DNA of 13,088 nucleotides from Betaproteobacteria bacterium (GTDB lineage: Bacteria; Pseudomonadota; Gammaproteobacteria; Burkholderiales; Burkholderiaceae_C), in assembly GCA_005882155.1 (NCBI GenBank), contig VBCQ01000265.1:1-13088 (forward strand). Direction: 5' to 3'. Below the pieces are notes generated by a model. That model worked only from the letters and a program-made list of their open reading frames with translations, was not told where the DNA came from and made no database searches. Of the stretch, positions 1 through 7,137 are shown piece by piece. The translations under genes were made by a program, and so were the position numbers. Each line of letters begins with the position of its first letter. The first letter of the stretch is position 1.

Positions 1-374
1 CCGCGGAACTGCGTGATGATGTCGGCCTCCCATTCGACCGCGCGGTTGCGCGGGTTGGTCGGGTTCAGTACCGCTTCCTTGTAGCCGTACTCGGTGTGCT
101 TCTTGCGCAAGTCACTGAAGACCTCGGTTGCCGAATAGGCCGGCACCGACTGCGGCAGGAAGGTGTACTTCATTTGCGTTTCGAGCAGCGGGTTGACCTG
201 CGACGAGGTGTAGGTGCGTGCTGCGAGCGCGGTGTCCATCAGCAGCCGCGCGTTCTGCGCGATTTCTTCGCGCGCGTTGCGCTCGAGCAGCGTCCATGAC
301 ACGTAGCTCGTGGCCGCCAACGCGAGCGCGAAGATCAGCACGAACACCAGATTGAATTTCAGCAGCAGCTTCAT
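1..374 (-). CDS. Tll0287-like (DUF3365) domain membrane sensor protein, N-terminal part only
   Basis: The gene starts with ATG at 374 and leaves the window at the left edge after 124 codons, so its C-terminal output domain is unknown. Residues 1-28 form a hydrophobic membrane anchor (MKLLLKFNLVFVLIFALALA). After it comes a helical stretch and then the hallmarks of the Tll0287-like domain: TYTSSQVNPLL, FLPQSVPAYSA and NPTNPRNRAVEW. Family knowledge: this periplasmic domain is considered a PAS-like, possibly haem-binding sensor and is often followed by HAMP plus a cyclase, GGDEF or kinase module. That such a module follows here is inference. A GGAG Shine-Dalgarno sequence lies about 9 bases upstream, immediately after the stop of the fecR-like gene. 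The gap of 12 bases indicates one operon with that gene. Confidence 0.8.
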   Translation of the reverse strand, partial: MKLLLKFNLVFVLIFALALAATSYVSWTLLERNAREEIAQNARLLMDTALAARTYTSSQVNPLLETQMKYTFLPQSVPAYSATEVFSDLRKKHTEYGYKEAVLNPTNPRNRAVEWEADIITQFR

Positions 375-386
375 GGAACAACTCCG

Positions 387-1313
387 TCAGGGTGCGGACG
401 CCGCCGCACTGGCCGAGCGCAGGGCCGCATGAGCGGCGCGCGGCGCCGGCTCTTTCGGACGGTACTTCTCGGGAAACAGGATCGGATCCCACTCGGGGTG
501 GGCGGACAAATTGGCGACCAGCGCGGAGCGGAATGCGCTCTCGCGCGCCTTGCCGCGCCAGCGCTGCATCAAGGGGCGGCGCAGCGCGGGTTCGGCCTTC
601 AGCCAGCGCTCGACGTCGGCATAAGCGAAGTCGGAGGCTTCGGTGGGCTGCACCGGCCGGTCGCGGAATCGATCGATGCGCAGCGGCAGCGAATCGCGGA
701 AGTAGCGCGGCATCTCGTCGACGAAGGTCTGCATCGAGCCCGGATTGACCACGCCGCGCGCGAGCGATTTGCGCCGGTAGAAGTCGCCGCCCTTGAGCGT
801 GAGTGGAGTCGGGTTGGCGCTGGCTTGGCGCTCGGCGATACGCGCTTCGCCGCGTTCGACGAACAGATTGACTTCGCTCGGCGCGCCACGCAGCACGACC
901 ACCGCGGTATTGGCCGGCATCTCGAACAGCGGCGTGCGCAGGTCGAAGCCCGGCCCCGCGGCGGGATCGCGTTTCATTCCTGTCACCTTGGCCCATCCGT
1001 CCATCACATACAGCCAGCGCTCGGGTTTCTGTCGCGTCACCGAGCCGTTGATCATCACCCGCGTGGTGGGACCGAATTGCGCGACCGATTGGTCGGCGAG
1101 CTCGGCTTGCGCAAATGTCGATGCAGCGGTCTCGACGATATCGCCGGCCATCAGTCGAACGCCTTCGCTCGCATGCAAACGTCCGCTGCCGCGATAGATC
1201 AGCGCATCGCCTTCGAGAATCGTGATCGTGCCCCACGCATCGGCAGCGGTTGCGACAGCAACAGCGCTGCACGACGAAGCGAACACTGCAGCCAGGATCA
1301 ATACACGCAACAT
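387..1313 (-). CDS. FecR-domain envelope protein
   Basis: This 308-residue protein begins with a signal peptide (residues 1-23, hydrophobic core LILAAVF, AxA-type cleavage site near residue 23). A FecR domain follows at roughly residues 28-135, with the typical start WGTITILEGDALIYRG and the later AELADQSVAQFGPTTRV segment. The C-terminal half (about 175-308) is Arg/Ala/Pro-rich and not recognised. Family knowledge: FecR domains act in the periplasm, either relaying signals to sigma factors or as part of larger surface-sensing proteins. No sigma factor or TonB receptor is visible here, so an iron-signalling role is not supported. The start at 1313 is backed by a GAGG Shine-Dalgarno element about 8 bases upstream. 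It is the first gene of a pair with the downstream Tll0287-like gene and diverges from the FHA gene. A Cys at residue 15 is a poor lipobox match. Confidence 0.85.
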   Translation of the reverse strand: MLRVLILAAVFASSCSAVAVATAADAWGTITILEGDALIYRGSGRLHASEGVRLMAGDIVETAASTFAQAELADQSVAQFGPTTRVMINGSVTRQKPERWLYVMDGWAKVTGMKRDPAAGPGFDLRTPLFEMPANTAVVVLRGAPSEVNLFVERGEARIAERQASANPTPLTLKGGDFYRRKSLARGVVNPGSMQTFVDEMPRYFRDSLPLRIDRFRDRPVQPTEASDFAYADVERWLKAEPALRRPLMQRWRGKARESAFRSALVANLSAHPEWDPILFPEKYRPKEPAPRAAHAALRSASAAASAP

Positions 1314-1352
1314 GTCGAGCGCCTCGCCAGAGTGTACATCTGTCCCCCAAGC

Positions 1353-1382
1353 AATCTAGACCTCGCGGTCGCACACTGTCAA
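1353..1382 (-). promoter_or_regulatory. Candidate sigma70 promoter of the fecR-like/sensor operon
   Basis: On the minus strand a perfect -35 hexamer TTGACA (1382-1377) is followed, after 18 bases, by TAGATT (1358-1353), a 4/6 match to the -10 consensus. Transcription would start near 1346, leaving a leader of about 33 bases before the ATG at 1313. This is consensus matching by eye; the start site is inferred. Confidence 0.45.
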
Positions 1383-1396
1383 TCGTCCGTGCCCTA

Positions 1397-1421
1397 CCCT
1401 TTAGGGGGTGGACGACCCCTA
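1397..1421. promoter_or_regulatory. Operator-like dyad TAGGGG-N8-CCCCTA
   Basis: The arms TAGGGG (1402-1407) and CCCCTA (1416-1421) are perfect inverted copies with an 8-base spacer. An overlapping short palindrome, CCCT-TT-AGGG (1397-1406), shares the left arm. The dyad ends about 15-20 bases upstream of the -35 element of the minus-strand promoter, which is the usual place for an activator. The shape resembles sites of dimeric helix-turn-helix response regulators, but which protein binds is unknown. Confidence 0.4.
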
Positions 1422-1460
1422 GAGTCAACGCCGGCGCAGACGCGTACCGGGGCAAGAACG

Positions 1461-1556
1461 CTACAAAGCGCGTCTGCGGCGTTGCGGCCTAGTCCAGGCG
1501 TAAAGCCTGGACGTCGGCCCGCGCCTTGCATTCATCGCTTTGTAGTTGCAACGCAG
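1461..1556. repeat. Nested inverted-repeat block upstream of tagH
   Basis: Outer arms CTACAAAGCG (1461-1470) and CGCTTTGTAG (1536-1545) are perfect 10-bp inverted copies. At the centre, GTCCAGGC (1492-1499) and GCCTGGAC (1505-1512) form a perfect 8-bp stem around the loop GTAAA, extended by GGCC (1486-1489) and GGCC (1516-1519). A further imperfect inverted pair is CTGCGGCGTTGC (1474-1485) and GCAACGCAG (1548-1556). It could be an extragenic palindromic (REP-like) element, a structured leader of tagH or a compound operator; the sequence alone does not decide. Confidence 0.55.
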
Positions 1557-1630
1557 GGTCGTCTTATTCACGGATAGGTTCTAAGATCGCCCGGCACACT
1601 TTGGTTGCCTAAGGACCGGGAGCGGTTCAG

Positions 1631-2788
1631 ATGATCGTGATCCGTCTCGTTTCACGAGCCGGCGAGACCCTCGACTCGCCGCTGGCAGCGAGCTTCGGCG
1701 AAGCCGGCGGCGATATTGGGCGCGGCGCGGACTGCGCCCTCGTGTTGCCCGACGCCGAGCGGCACATCTCGCGCAAGCATTTGCAGGTGGCGGTGCGCGA
1801 CGGTCGCCATGTGATTCGCATGATCAGCACCAACCTTCCGGTCGAGCTCGACGGCGTGCCGATCGAGCCCGGAACCGACTATCCGCTCGAGCCGGGGTCG
1901 GAGATTTGCATCGGTCCGTTCGTTCTTCGGGTCGAGGATGCGGCTCCGGCGATGGCGGCGCCGATGAAATCGCGCGAGGCGCTTGCCGACGAGCCTCTTG
2001 CGCCGCTAGGCCCCGCTTCGCAGGGCGGCCGACCGAGTGTGTTCCACGACCTCTTGCATGCCGCCAACCTGGACACACCAGCGGATTCGCGTGGCATGAC
2101 GCACGACATCGATCTGGTGATCGGCGATCCGACGGGTGCTGGAGTTCGCCCACCGCCGAGCTCGCCAGCGTCGGCCGATGTGTTGATCGAGTCCTTGTTC
2201 GCCGGACTGGGCGTTGCCATGCCGAAATCGGGCACGCTCGCGCCGTCTCAGATGCAGCTCATCGGCGCGCTGCTGCGAACCGCGATCGACGGCACCCTCG
2301 GGCTGCTGGCGGCCCGCAGCATCGCCAAGCGCGAACTCGGCGCCAATCTGACCTTGCCGCAATCGCGTGAGAACAATCCGCTCAAGTTCTCGCCCGACGC
2401 CGACGCAGCGCTCGGCCATCTGCTCGGGCCACCGCAGCGTGGCTTCATTTCGCCGCTGGCCGCGTTGCGTGATGCGTTCGAAGACCTGCGCCTGCACGAG
2501 GTCGCGGTGCTGGCCGGCATGCGCGCGGCGCTCGAAGCCGTGCTCGCGCGCTTCGACCCGCAGATGCTCGAGTCGCGTCTGGCCGCCAAAGGCATGTGGG
2601 ACAACCTGCTGCCGGTGAACCACAAGGCCAAGCTGTGGGAACGCTACGCCGAACAGCATGCCGAGATCATGCGCGAGATCGAAGACGACTTCGACTCGAT
2701 CTTCGGCCACGCTTTCATCCAGGCCTACGAGGCACAGGTCGCGCGGCTCGCGAAGGCGTCGTTGGAAGGGCCACGGTCGGCGGGCTGA
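1631..2788 (+). CDS. tagH: Type VI secretion-associated FHA domain protein (TagH/ImpI type)
   Basis: The 385-residue product matches TagH in length and plan. An N-terminal FHA domain (about residues 5-101) shows the phosphothreonine-binding signature IGRGADC (29-35) and HISRKH (45-50). A low-complexity Ala/Pro linker covers about 105-185. The C-terminal type VI FHA domain covers about 190-378, with the diagnostic RENNPLKFSPDA motif, the AFEDLRLHEVAVLAGMRAAL helix and a terminal region with KAKLWERY and EDDFDSIFG. Family knowledge: TagH reads threonine phosphorylation (PpkA/PppA pathway in systems that have it) to switch type VI assembly after translation. ATG at 1631 has GGGAG 8 bases upstream. 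No other type VI gene is present; the tRNA and housekeeping genes follow directly on the right, so any partner genes must lie elsewhere. The domain assignment is secure; the role in this organism is inferred. Confidence 0.9.
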   Translation: MIVIRLVSRAGETLDSPLAASFGEAGGDIGRGADCALVLPDAERHISRKHLQVAVRDGRHVIRMISTNLPVELDGVPIEPGTDYPLEPGSEICIGPFVLRVEDAAPAMAAPMKSREALADEPLAPLGPASQGGRPSVFHDLLHAANLDTPADSRGMTHDIDLVIGDPTGAGVRPPPSSPASADVLIESLFAGLGVAMPKSGTLAPSQMQLIGALLRTAIDGTLGLLAARSIAKRELGANLTLPQSRENNPLKFSPDADAALGHLLGPPQRGFISPLAALRDAFEDLRLHEVAVLAGMRAALEAVLARFDPQMLESRLAAKGMWDNLLPVNHKAKLWERYAEQHAEIMREIEDDFDSIFGHAFIQAYEAQVARLAKASLEGPRSAG

Positions 2789-2829
2789 GGCAGCGCGAAG
2801 AGTCGGTGACATTCGCATGCCGTGCGGAA

Positions 2830-2863
2830 AGCAAAACGCCAACCTTCCGGTTGGCGTTTTGCT
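2830..2863. terminator. Bidirectional intrinsic terminator between tagH and tRNA-fMet
   Basis: AGCAAAACGCCAACC (2830-2844) and GGTTGGCGTTTTGCT (2849-2863) form a perfect 15-bp stem with the loop TTCC. The A/T ends of the stem supply a T run in both directions, so it can end tagH (plus) and the tRNA (minus) transcripts, which converge here. Confidence 0.85.
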
Positions 2864-2886
2864 CGCGGTCTAAGCCGCTTGATTCT

Positions 2887-2963
<77 letters not shown>

Positions 2964-2975
2964 ACTGAGCCTGTG

Positions 2976-2984
2976 ACTATAGCA
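2976..2984 (-). promoter_or_regulatory. Extended -10 promoter element of tRNA-fMet
   Basis: The minus strand reads TGC-TATAGT (2984-2976), a 5/6 match to the -10 consensus preceded by the TGN extension. It ends 12 bases before the mature 5' end of the tRNA. No good -35 was found at 17 bases, which fits an extended -10 promoter. Confidence 0.5.
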
Positions 2985-3006
2985 CAGCGGATAAGTTCAA
3001 CTGCCT

Positions 3007-4799
3007 CTACAGACCCGCCTGAGCCAGCGTCTGAAGGAAGCGGTCGCTGCTCTGGTAGCCGATCACGCGGGCGTCCGCCACCTCATGGCCTTGGGTGTCA
3101 AAGAAGATCGTACCGGGGGGCCCGAACAGGCCGAAGCGCTTCAGCAGTTCACGATCTTCAGCGTTGTTCTTCGTGACATCGGCCTTGAGCAGCACCGCCT
3201 TCGCGAGCTTGGCGCGCACTGCAGGGTCGCTGTAGGTGAAGCGCTCCATCTCTTTGCACGACACGCACCAGTCCGCATAGAAGTCGAGCATCAGAGGCTG
3301 CCCCGAACTGCGAGCCGCATCCAGCGAGGCATCGAGTTCGGCGACGCTGCGAACGAAGCGAAAGGCCACGGGTATTTGCACTTCGCCGGCTTGTCGAAAA
3401 TGGCCCAGCGGCTTGAGCGGGTCGACGCCGCCGGTGGCGGCGCCAACGACTTGCAGCGCACCGAACAGCCCGAACACCGCAGCGAACGCAACGCGAGCCC
3501 AGCCGGCACGGCCAAGGCCGGGCACACCGACGATCAGCACGGCGGCGATCGTGATGAGCAAGGCCCCCCACAGTGCAAGGATCAGCTGTTCGGGAACACC
3601 GCCACCGCGAGCAGCACGACCCCGAATATGCGCTTGACCAAGTCCATCCAGGCACCGGCCTTCGGCAGCAGCGCGCCGGCCGATGCGCCGACCAGCAACA
3701 GGGGCACGCACATTCCGATAGCCAGCGCGAACAGAGCCGCTGCGCCCAGGGCGACGTCGCCGCGCTGACTGATGAAGACCAAGCCCGCGGCGAGGGGTGC
3801 CGCAACGCAGGGACTGACGATGAGGGCCGACACGCCGCCCATCGCGAAGACGCCGGCAAACCGGCCGGCCGGCAAGCGCTGACAGGTGTGGGTGAGGGGG
3901 CCGGTCAGCGCGGCCGGCATTTGAAGCTCGTAGACGCCGAACATCGACAGCGAAAGGACCACCAGCGTCAGCGCAAACAGCGCAAGCACCCAAGCGTTCT
4001 GCAGATACGCCGCGAGCCCCCCACCGGCCAAGCCGGCAGCGATCCCCAGCCCCGTGTAGATCGTTGTGACACCGGCTGAATAGCTGAGCGACAACGCAAA
4101 GCTTCGTCCACGCCGTGCCGACGCGTCGCCGCTCTTGCCAACGATGATGGACGACAAGATCGGCACCATCGGCAACACGCATGGAGTGAACGCGAGGCCG
4201 AGTCCCGCGACGAAGAATGCCGCAACGATCTGCCACAGCGCGCCAGACTGAAGCACGCGCTCGATGGCGGAGTGAGCACTACGCGCAGGTGCATCGGCGG
4301 CTTCGGCGCCGGCGATCGGCATCTCGCGGCCGGGCAGCACAGTCACGTTGCCGGTGCCGCCGAACGCCGCGAGGCTCACGTCGGCACGCATCTGCTGGGG
4401 CGGGTAGCACAGGCCCTTGTCGGCGCAGCCCTGGTAGTTCACTGCGAGCCTGAAGCTGCCGCCGGCTTGCTTGACCGGGACAACGATGCGCACTTGATCG
4501 CGGTGCGTTTCGACCTTCTTCTGAAAGGTCTCGTCGAACTTGACCTTGCCGGCGGGGATCAGCGGCTTGCCGAGCGTCGCGCCGGTGGCGGCGAACTTGA
4601 ATTGCTCGCGGTACAGGTAGTAGCCGGGCGCCACGTCGAAGCTCAGCTCGATGCTGCGACCGTCGAGCACGCGCGCCGCGGTCTTGAAAGCCACCTCAGG
4701 GTCGAGAAAGTCGTCGGCGGCTGATGCAGGCTTCGCCGCGAACAGCGATGCGGCGAACATCAGCAGTGCGCTGAAGAGAAGATGAGCGGTTCTTTTCAT
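3007..4799 (-). pseudogene. dsbD: Thiol:disulfide interchange protein DsbD, frameshifted
   Basis: DsbD carries electrons from cytoplasmic thioredoxin across the inner membrane to periplasmic DsbC, DsbG and cytochrome c maturation. All parts are visible: signal peptide (1-27, ending ASA), alpha domain with the Cys pair in YQGCADKGLCYPP (C125, C131), membrane domain with FTPCVLPM (C207) and SPCVAAPL (C331), and the thioredoxin-like gamma domain with DWCVSCKEME. The reading frame changes near 3596-3600. The first frame reads ...GVVLLAVAV (to codon 401) then stops at 3584-3582; the second resumes at 3597 with VPEQLILALWGALL and runs to TAG at 3009-3007. Related proteins have about six more residues here (of the WLVSPV kind), so a deletion of 3k+1 bases, not a single-base slip, is suggested. 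No slippery site is present. ATG at 4799 lacks an obvious Shine-Dalgarno sequence. It lies 36 bases after the ABC permease on the same strand. Confidence 0.9.
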
Positions 4800-4835
4800 G
4801 GCTGAATGACTGTAGTCGCGCGGCGAGGTTCCGCC

Positions 4836-5621
4836 TTACTTGAAAAAGCGCCGCCGGGTGAGAACAAGTGCCAGGTAGTAGCCCGCGGCGGCATAGGCGG
4901 CGAGCACGGCGAGCGGCCGCAGCCAATCGATCGGCATCTCGCCGATCATCAGCGGCCGAACGATCTGCACCGCCGCTGTCAGCGGCAGCACCTTGGCCAC
5001 CCACTGCAGCCAGACGGGCATCTGGTCGATCGGAAAGTACACGCCCGACAAAAAGGTCATCGGCGTGAGCACGAGGGTGAAGTAGTAGGTGAAGAAGTCG
5101 TAGCCCTTGGCCAAGGCATTGAACACGAGGGCGATCGACGCGAACGTGACGCCGACGAACCACAGCAGCGGCAACGCGAGCAACATGCTCGGCGCGCGGC
5201 TGATGGCCAGCGAGAAGATCACGACCATGATCGCCGACACCGAGAACAGGCTCTTCATCGCCGCCCACAGCATCTCGGCGAACACGATGTCGTCGAGCGC
5301 GATCGGCGCGTTCATGATGCTGTCCCAGGTCTTTTGCACCTGCATCCGCGAGTAGGCCGAGTACAGCGCCTCGAAGGTCGCGGCCAGCGCGGCGCTCACC
5401 GCGACGCTGCCCGAGGCCAGGTAGGTGATGTAGGGCAGCCCTTGCACCTGGCCGATCATCGAACCCAAGCCGTAGCCGAACGCGACCAGCGTGATCAGCG
5501 GCTCGGCGATGTTGCCGACGATGCTGGCCGCAGCGAGCTTGCGCCAGACGAGCAGGTTGCGCAGGATCACCGGCCAGAAGCGCGGCGTGATGCGCGGAGC
5601 GGCGTAGAACGAGATCAGCAT
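4836..5621 (-). CDS. ABC-2 type exporter permease, NodJ family
   Basis: The 261-residue product has about six hydrophobic segments and the ABC-2 permease pattern: an N-terminal WPVILRNLLVWRK region, the EPLITLVAFGYGLG helix, the SGSVAVSAALAATFEA segment and the conserved TPMTFLSGVYFPIDQMP near the C-terminal third. Length and motifs fit the NodJ/DrrB-like permeases that pair with NodI-type ATPases. The substrate cannot be told; in rhizobia NodIJ exports Nod factors, but these homologues are widespread in non-symbiotic Burkholderiales. ATG at 5621 is chosen because no start lies upstream in frame before the ATPase stop. The gap of 11 bases with no clear Shine-Dalgarno sequence suggests translational coupling. 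Confidence 0.88.
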   Translation of the reverse strand: MLISFYAAPRITPRFWPVILRNLLVWRKLAAASIVGNIAEPLITLVAFGYGLGSMIGQVQGLPYITYLASGSVAVSAALAATFEALYSAYSRMQVQKTWDSIMNAPIALDDIVFAEMLWAAMKSLFSVSAIMVVIFSLAISRAPSMLLALPLLWFVGVTFASIALVFNALAKGYDFFTYYFTLVLTPMTFLSGVYFPIDQMPVWLQWVAKVLPLTAAVQIVRPLMIGEMPIDWLRPLAVLAAYAAAGYYLALVLTRRRFFK

Positions 5622-5632
5622 CGTGATGGGCG

Positions 5633-6553
5633 TCAGGCTTCGTCGCGGATCTGCCGGCCGGTGAGCTTCAAGAACAGGTCTTCGAGATTGGCGGGGCGAT
5701 GCAGGTAGCGCACGCTGTGATCGTTGGCCAGAAGCTGCAGCAACGGCCGCGGCTCGCTCAGATAGAAGAACACCGTTTCGCCGCTGGTCTCGACGCGCTG
5801 CGCCATGCCATTGTGGACTTGCGCGAGCGTCTTCGCACCGTCGCCGTAGACCTCGACCACGTCGCTCTCCAAGTGCTCGGCGATGAGCCCACGCGGCGTG
5901 CCTTCGGCGATCTTGCGGCCGTGGTCGAGCACCAGCAGACGGTCGCACAAGCGCTCGGCCTCGTCCATGAAGTGAGTGGTCAGAAGAATCGACTTGCCCT
6001 GCTGCATCAGGTTCTGCAGCCGCTCCCACATGAGGTGGCGCGCTTGCGGATCGAGGCCGGTGGTGGGCTCGTCCAGCAGCAGCAGATCGGGGTCGTTGAT
6101 CAGTGCGCGGCCGAGACTCAATCGGCGCCGCATGCCGCCCGACAGCTCGCCCGGCCGCACGTTCGCCTTGGACTGCAGCGCGGAGAACTCGAGCAACTTC
6201 GGACTCCGCGCCTCGATGGAGGCAGTGGGAATGCCGAAGTAGCGGCCATAGACGCGCAGATTTTCGATGCAGCTGAAATCGGGGTCGAGACTGTCGAATT
6301 GCGTCACGACGCCGATGCGTTTTTTAGCCTCGCGCACTTGCGCCGGAATCGGCAGACCGAAGGCTTCGATGCTGCCGGCGTCGGGCCCGGCTTGGCCGAG
6401 GCACATGCGAATCGTCGTCGTCTTGCCGGCGCCGTTGGGGCCGATCACGCCGAGGCATTCGCCGGCCTGGATCTCGAGCGACAAGTCGTTGACGACCGTG
6501 TTATCGCCGTATTTCTTGTGCAGATGGGCGATGCGGAAGATCGGCGCGGGCAT
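5633..6553 (-). CDS. ABC exporter ATP-binding protein, NodI family
   Basis: This 306-residue ATPase carries the full nucleotide-binding set: Walker A GPNGAGKTT (38-46), Q-loop Gln85 (VVTQFDSLD), signature LSGGM (137-141), Walker B LLLLDE (157-162), D-loop (TGLD) and H-loop His194 (TTHFMDEA). A C-terminal extension of about 75 residues ends NLEDLFLKLTGRQIRDEA, as in drug/lipid and NodI-type exporters. It would dimerise on the cytoplasmic face of the membrane and drive the permease encoded 11 bases downstream. ATG at 6553 gives the family length. The open frame runs further upstream into rplQ antiphase sequence, which is not coding. No strong ribosome binding site is visible. A terminator separates it from rplQ, so it probably has its own promoter within 6554-6633, which was not identified. 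Confidence 0.9.
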   Translation of the reverse strand: MPAPIFRIAHLHKKYGDNTVVNDLSLEIQAGECLGVIGPNGAGKTTTIRMCLGQAGPDAGSIEAFGLPIPAQVREAKKRIGVVTQFDSLDPDFSCIENLRVYGRYFGIPTASIEARSPKLLEFSALQSKANVRPGELSGGMRRRLSLGRALINDPDLLLLDEPTTGLDPQARHLMWERLQNLMQQGKSILLTTHFMDEAERLCDRLLVLDHGRKIAEGTPRGLIAEHLESDVVEVYGDGAKTLAQVHNGMAQRVETSGETVFFYLSEPRPLLQLLANDHSVRYLHRPANLEDLFLKLTGRQIRDEA

Positions 6554-6579
6554 GGGGACGCAGTGTGCCGCAACAACCC

Positions 6580-6608
6580 AAGAAAGAAAGGCCAGCTTGC
6601 GGCTGACC
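6580..6608 (-). terminator. Intrinsic terminator of the alpha operon after rplQ
   Basis: On the minus strand GGTCAGC (6608-6602) pairs with GCTGGCC (6596-6590), seven pairs with one G-U, around the loop CGCAA. It is followed by TTTCTTTCTT (6589-6580). It lies 25 bases after the rplQ stop, the expected end of the ribosomal transcript. Confidence 0.7.
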
Positions 6609-6633
6609 CTTGTCCTGAAAACGCCGCAGTAGC

Positions 6634-7029
6634 TTACTCGGCCTTGTCGGCTTCTTCCGTCGCGACGGGCTCGGGCCGGTCGACCAGCTCGACGAAGGCC
6701 ATCGGCGCGTTGTCGCCGATACGGAAGCCCATTTTCAGGATCCGCGTATAGCCACCGGGACGCGCCTGATAGCGCGGACCGAGTTCGCCGAACAGCTTGG
6801 TGACGACATCGCGGTCGCGCGTGCGGTCGAACGCGAGGCGGCGGTTGGCGAGCGTCGGCTCCTTGGCGAGCGTGATCAGCGGCTCGACGACGCGGCGCAG
6901 TTCCTTGGCCTTCGGGACCGTGGTCTTGATCGCCTCGTGCGTCAGCAGCGAGTTGCACATGTTGCGCAACATCGCCTGGCGATGCTCGCTGGTTCGATTG
7001 AGTTTGCGAAGTCCGTGACGGTGACGCAT
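6634..7029 (-). CDS. rplQ: 50S ribosomal protein L17
   Basis: The 131-residue protein has the classic L17 start MRHRHGLRKLNRTSEHRQAM and the LLTHEAIKTTVPKAKELRR core, with the GGYTRILKMGFRIGDNAPMAF end of the conserved domain. It is a large-subunit protein near the exit-tunnel rim. It has a short acidic tail typical of proteobacteria. AAAGGA lies 8 bases before the ATG. It is the last gene of the alpha operon. Confidence 0.98.
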   Translation of the reverse strand: MRHRHGLRKLNRTSEHRQAMLRNMCNSLLTHEAIKTTVPKAKELRRVVEPLITLAKEPTLANRRLAFDRTRDRDVVTKLFGELGPRYQARPGGYTRILKMGFRIGDNAPMAFVELVDRPEPVATEEADKAE

Positions 7030-7056
7030 GGTGCTGTTCCTTTCTCTGTATAAATG

Positions 7057-7136
7057 CCGGCAGCCGTGTCAGGTACTGCCGGGTGCACCGGGCTGGTCTT
7101 TACCAGCCCCTTCCAATGACGGCGCTCGTCGCCGTC
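7057..7136. other. Three consecutive hairpins in the rpoA-rplQ gap
   Basis: Three perfect stems follow one another: GACGGCG/CGCCGTC (7118-7124 and 7130-7136, loop 5), GGGCTGGT/ACCAGCCC (7090-7097 and 7102-7109, loop 4) and CCGGCAG/CTGCCGG (7057-7063 and 7076-7082, loop 12). The first begins directly after the rpoA stop. None has a good T run on the minus strand, so RNA stabilisation, processing or control of L17 output is more likely than termination. Confidence 0.6.
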
Positions 7137-7137
7137 T

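Larger units (their letters stand above)
1314..1630. other. Divergent intergenic region between the fecR-like gene and tagH
   Basis: This 317-base gap carries no credible gene. Long open frames across it are out-of-frame continuations of the neighbours. It holds a sigma70-like promoter for the minus strand, a GC-rich dyad upstream of it, and a nested inverted-repeat block nearer tagH; these are listed separately. Both flanking transcription units must start within it. No convincing -35/-10 pair could be read for the plus-strand gene. The best -10-like word is TAAGAT near 1582, without a good partner. Confidence 0.7.

Noticed and set aside
112..1455. Minus-strand open frame of 447 codons overlapping both sensor genes
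   Set aside because: It is an out-of-frame shadow, Arg/Ala-rich, and conflicts with two well-supported genes on the same strand.
429..1577. Long plus-strand open frame (382 codons) antisense to the fecR-like gene
   Set aside because: The opposite strand has a signal peptide and FecR domain; the plus-strand translation is compositionally biased and crosses a promoter region.
1314..1630. CRISPR-like repeat array in the divergent gap
   Set aside because: The repeats are inverted, not regularly spaced direct repeats, and there are no spacers or cas genes.
3582..3605. Programmed ribosomal frameshifting in dsbD
   Set aside because: No slippery heptamer is present, the shift is accompanied by missing residues, and no such mechanism is known to me for dsbD. 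The same holds for secY.
4806..6751. Plus-strand open frames of 300 and 350 codons across the ABC transporter genes
   Set aside because: They are antisense shadows rich in His, Gln and Arg; the minus strand carries complete ABC motifs.
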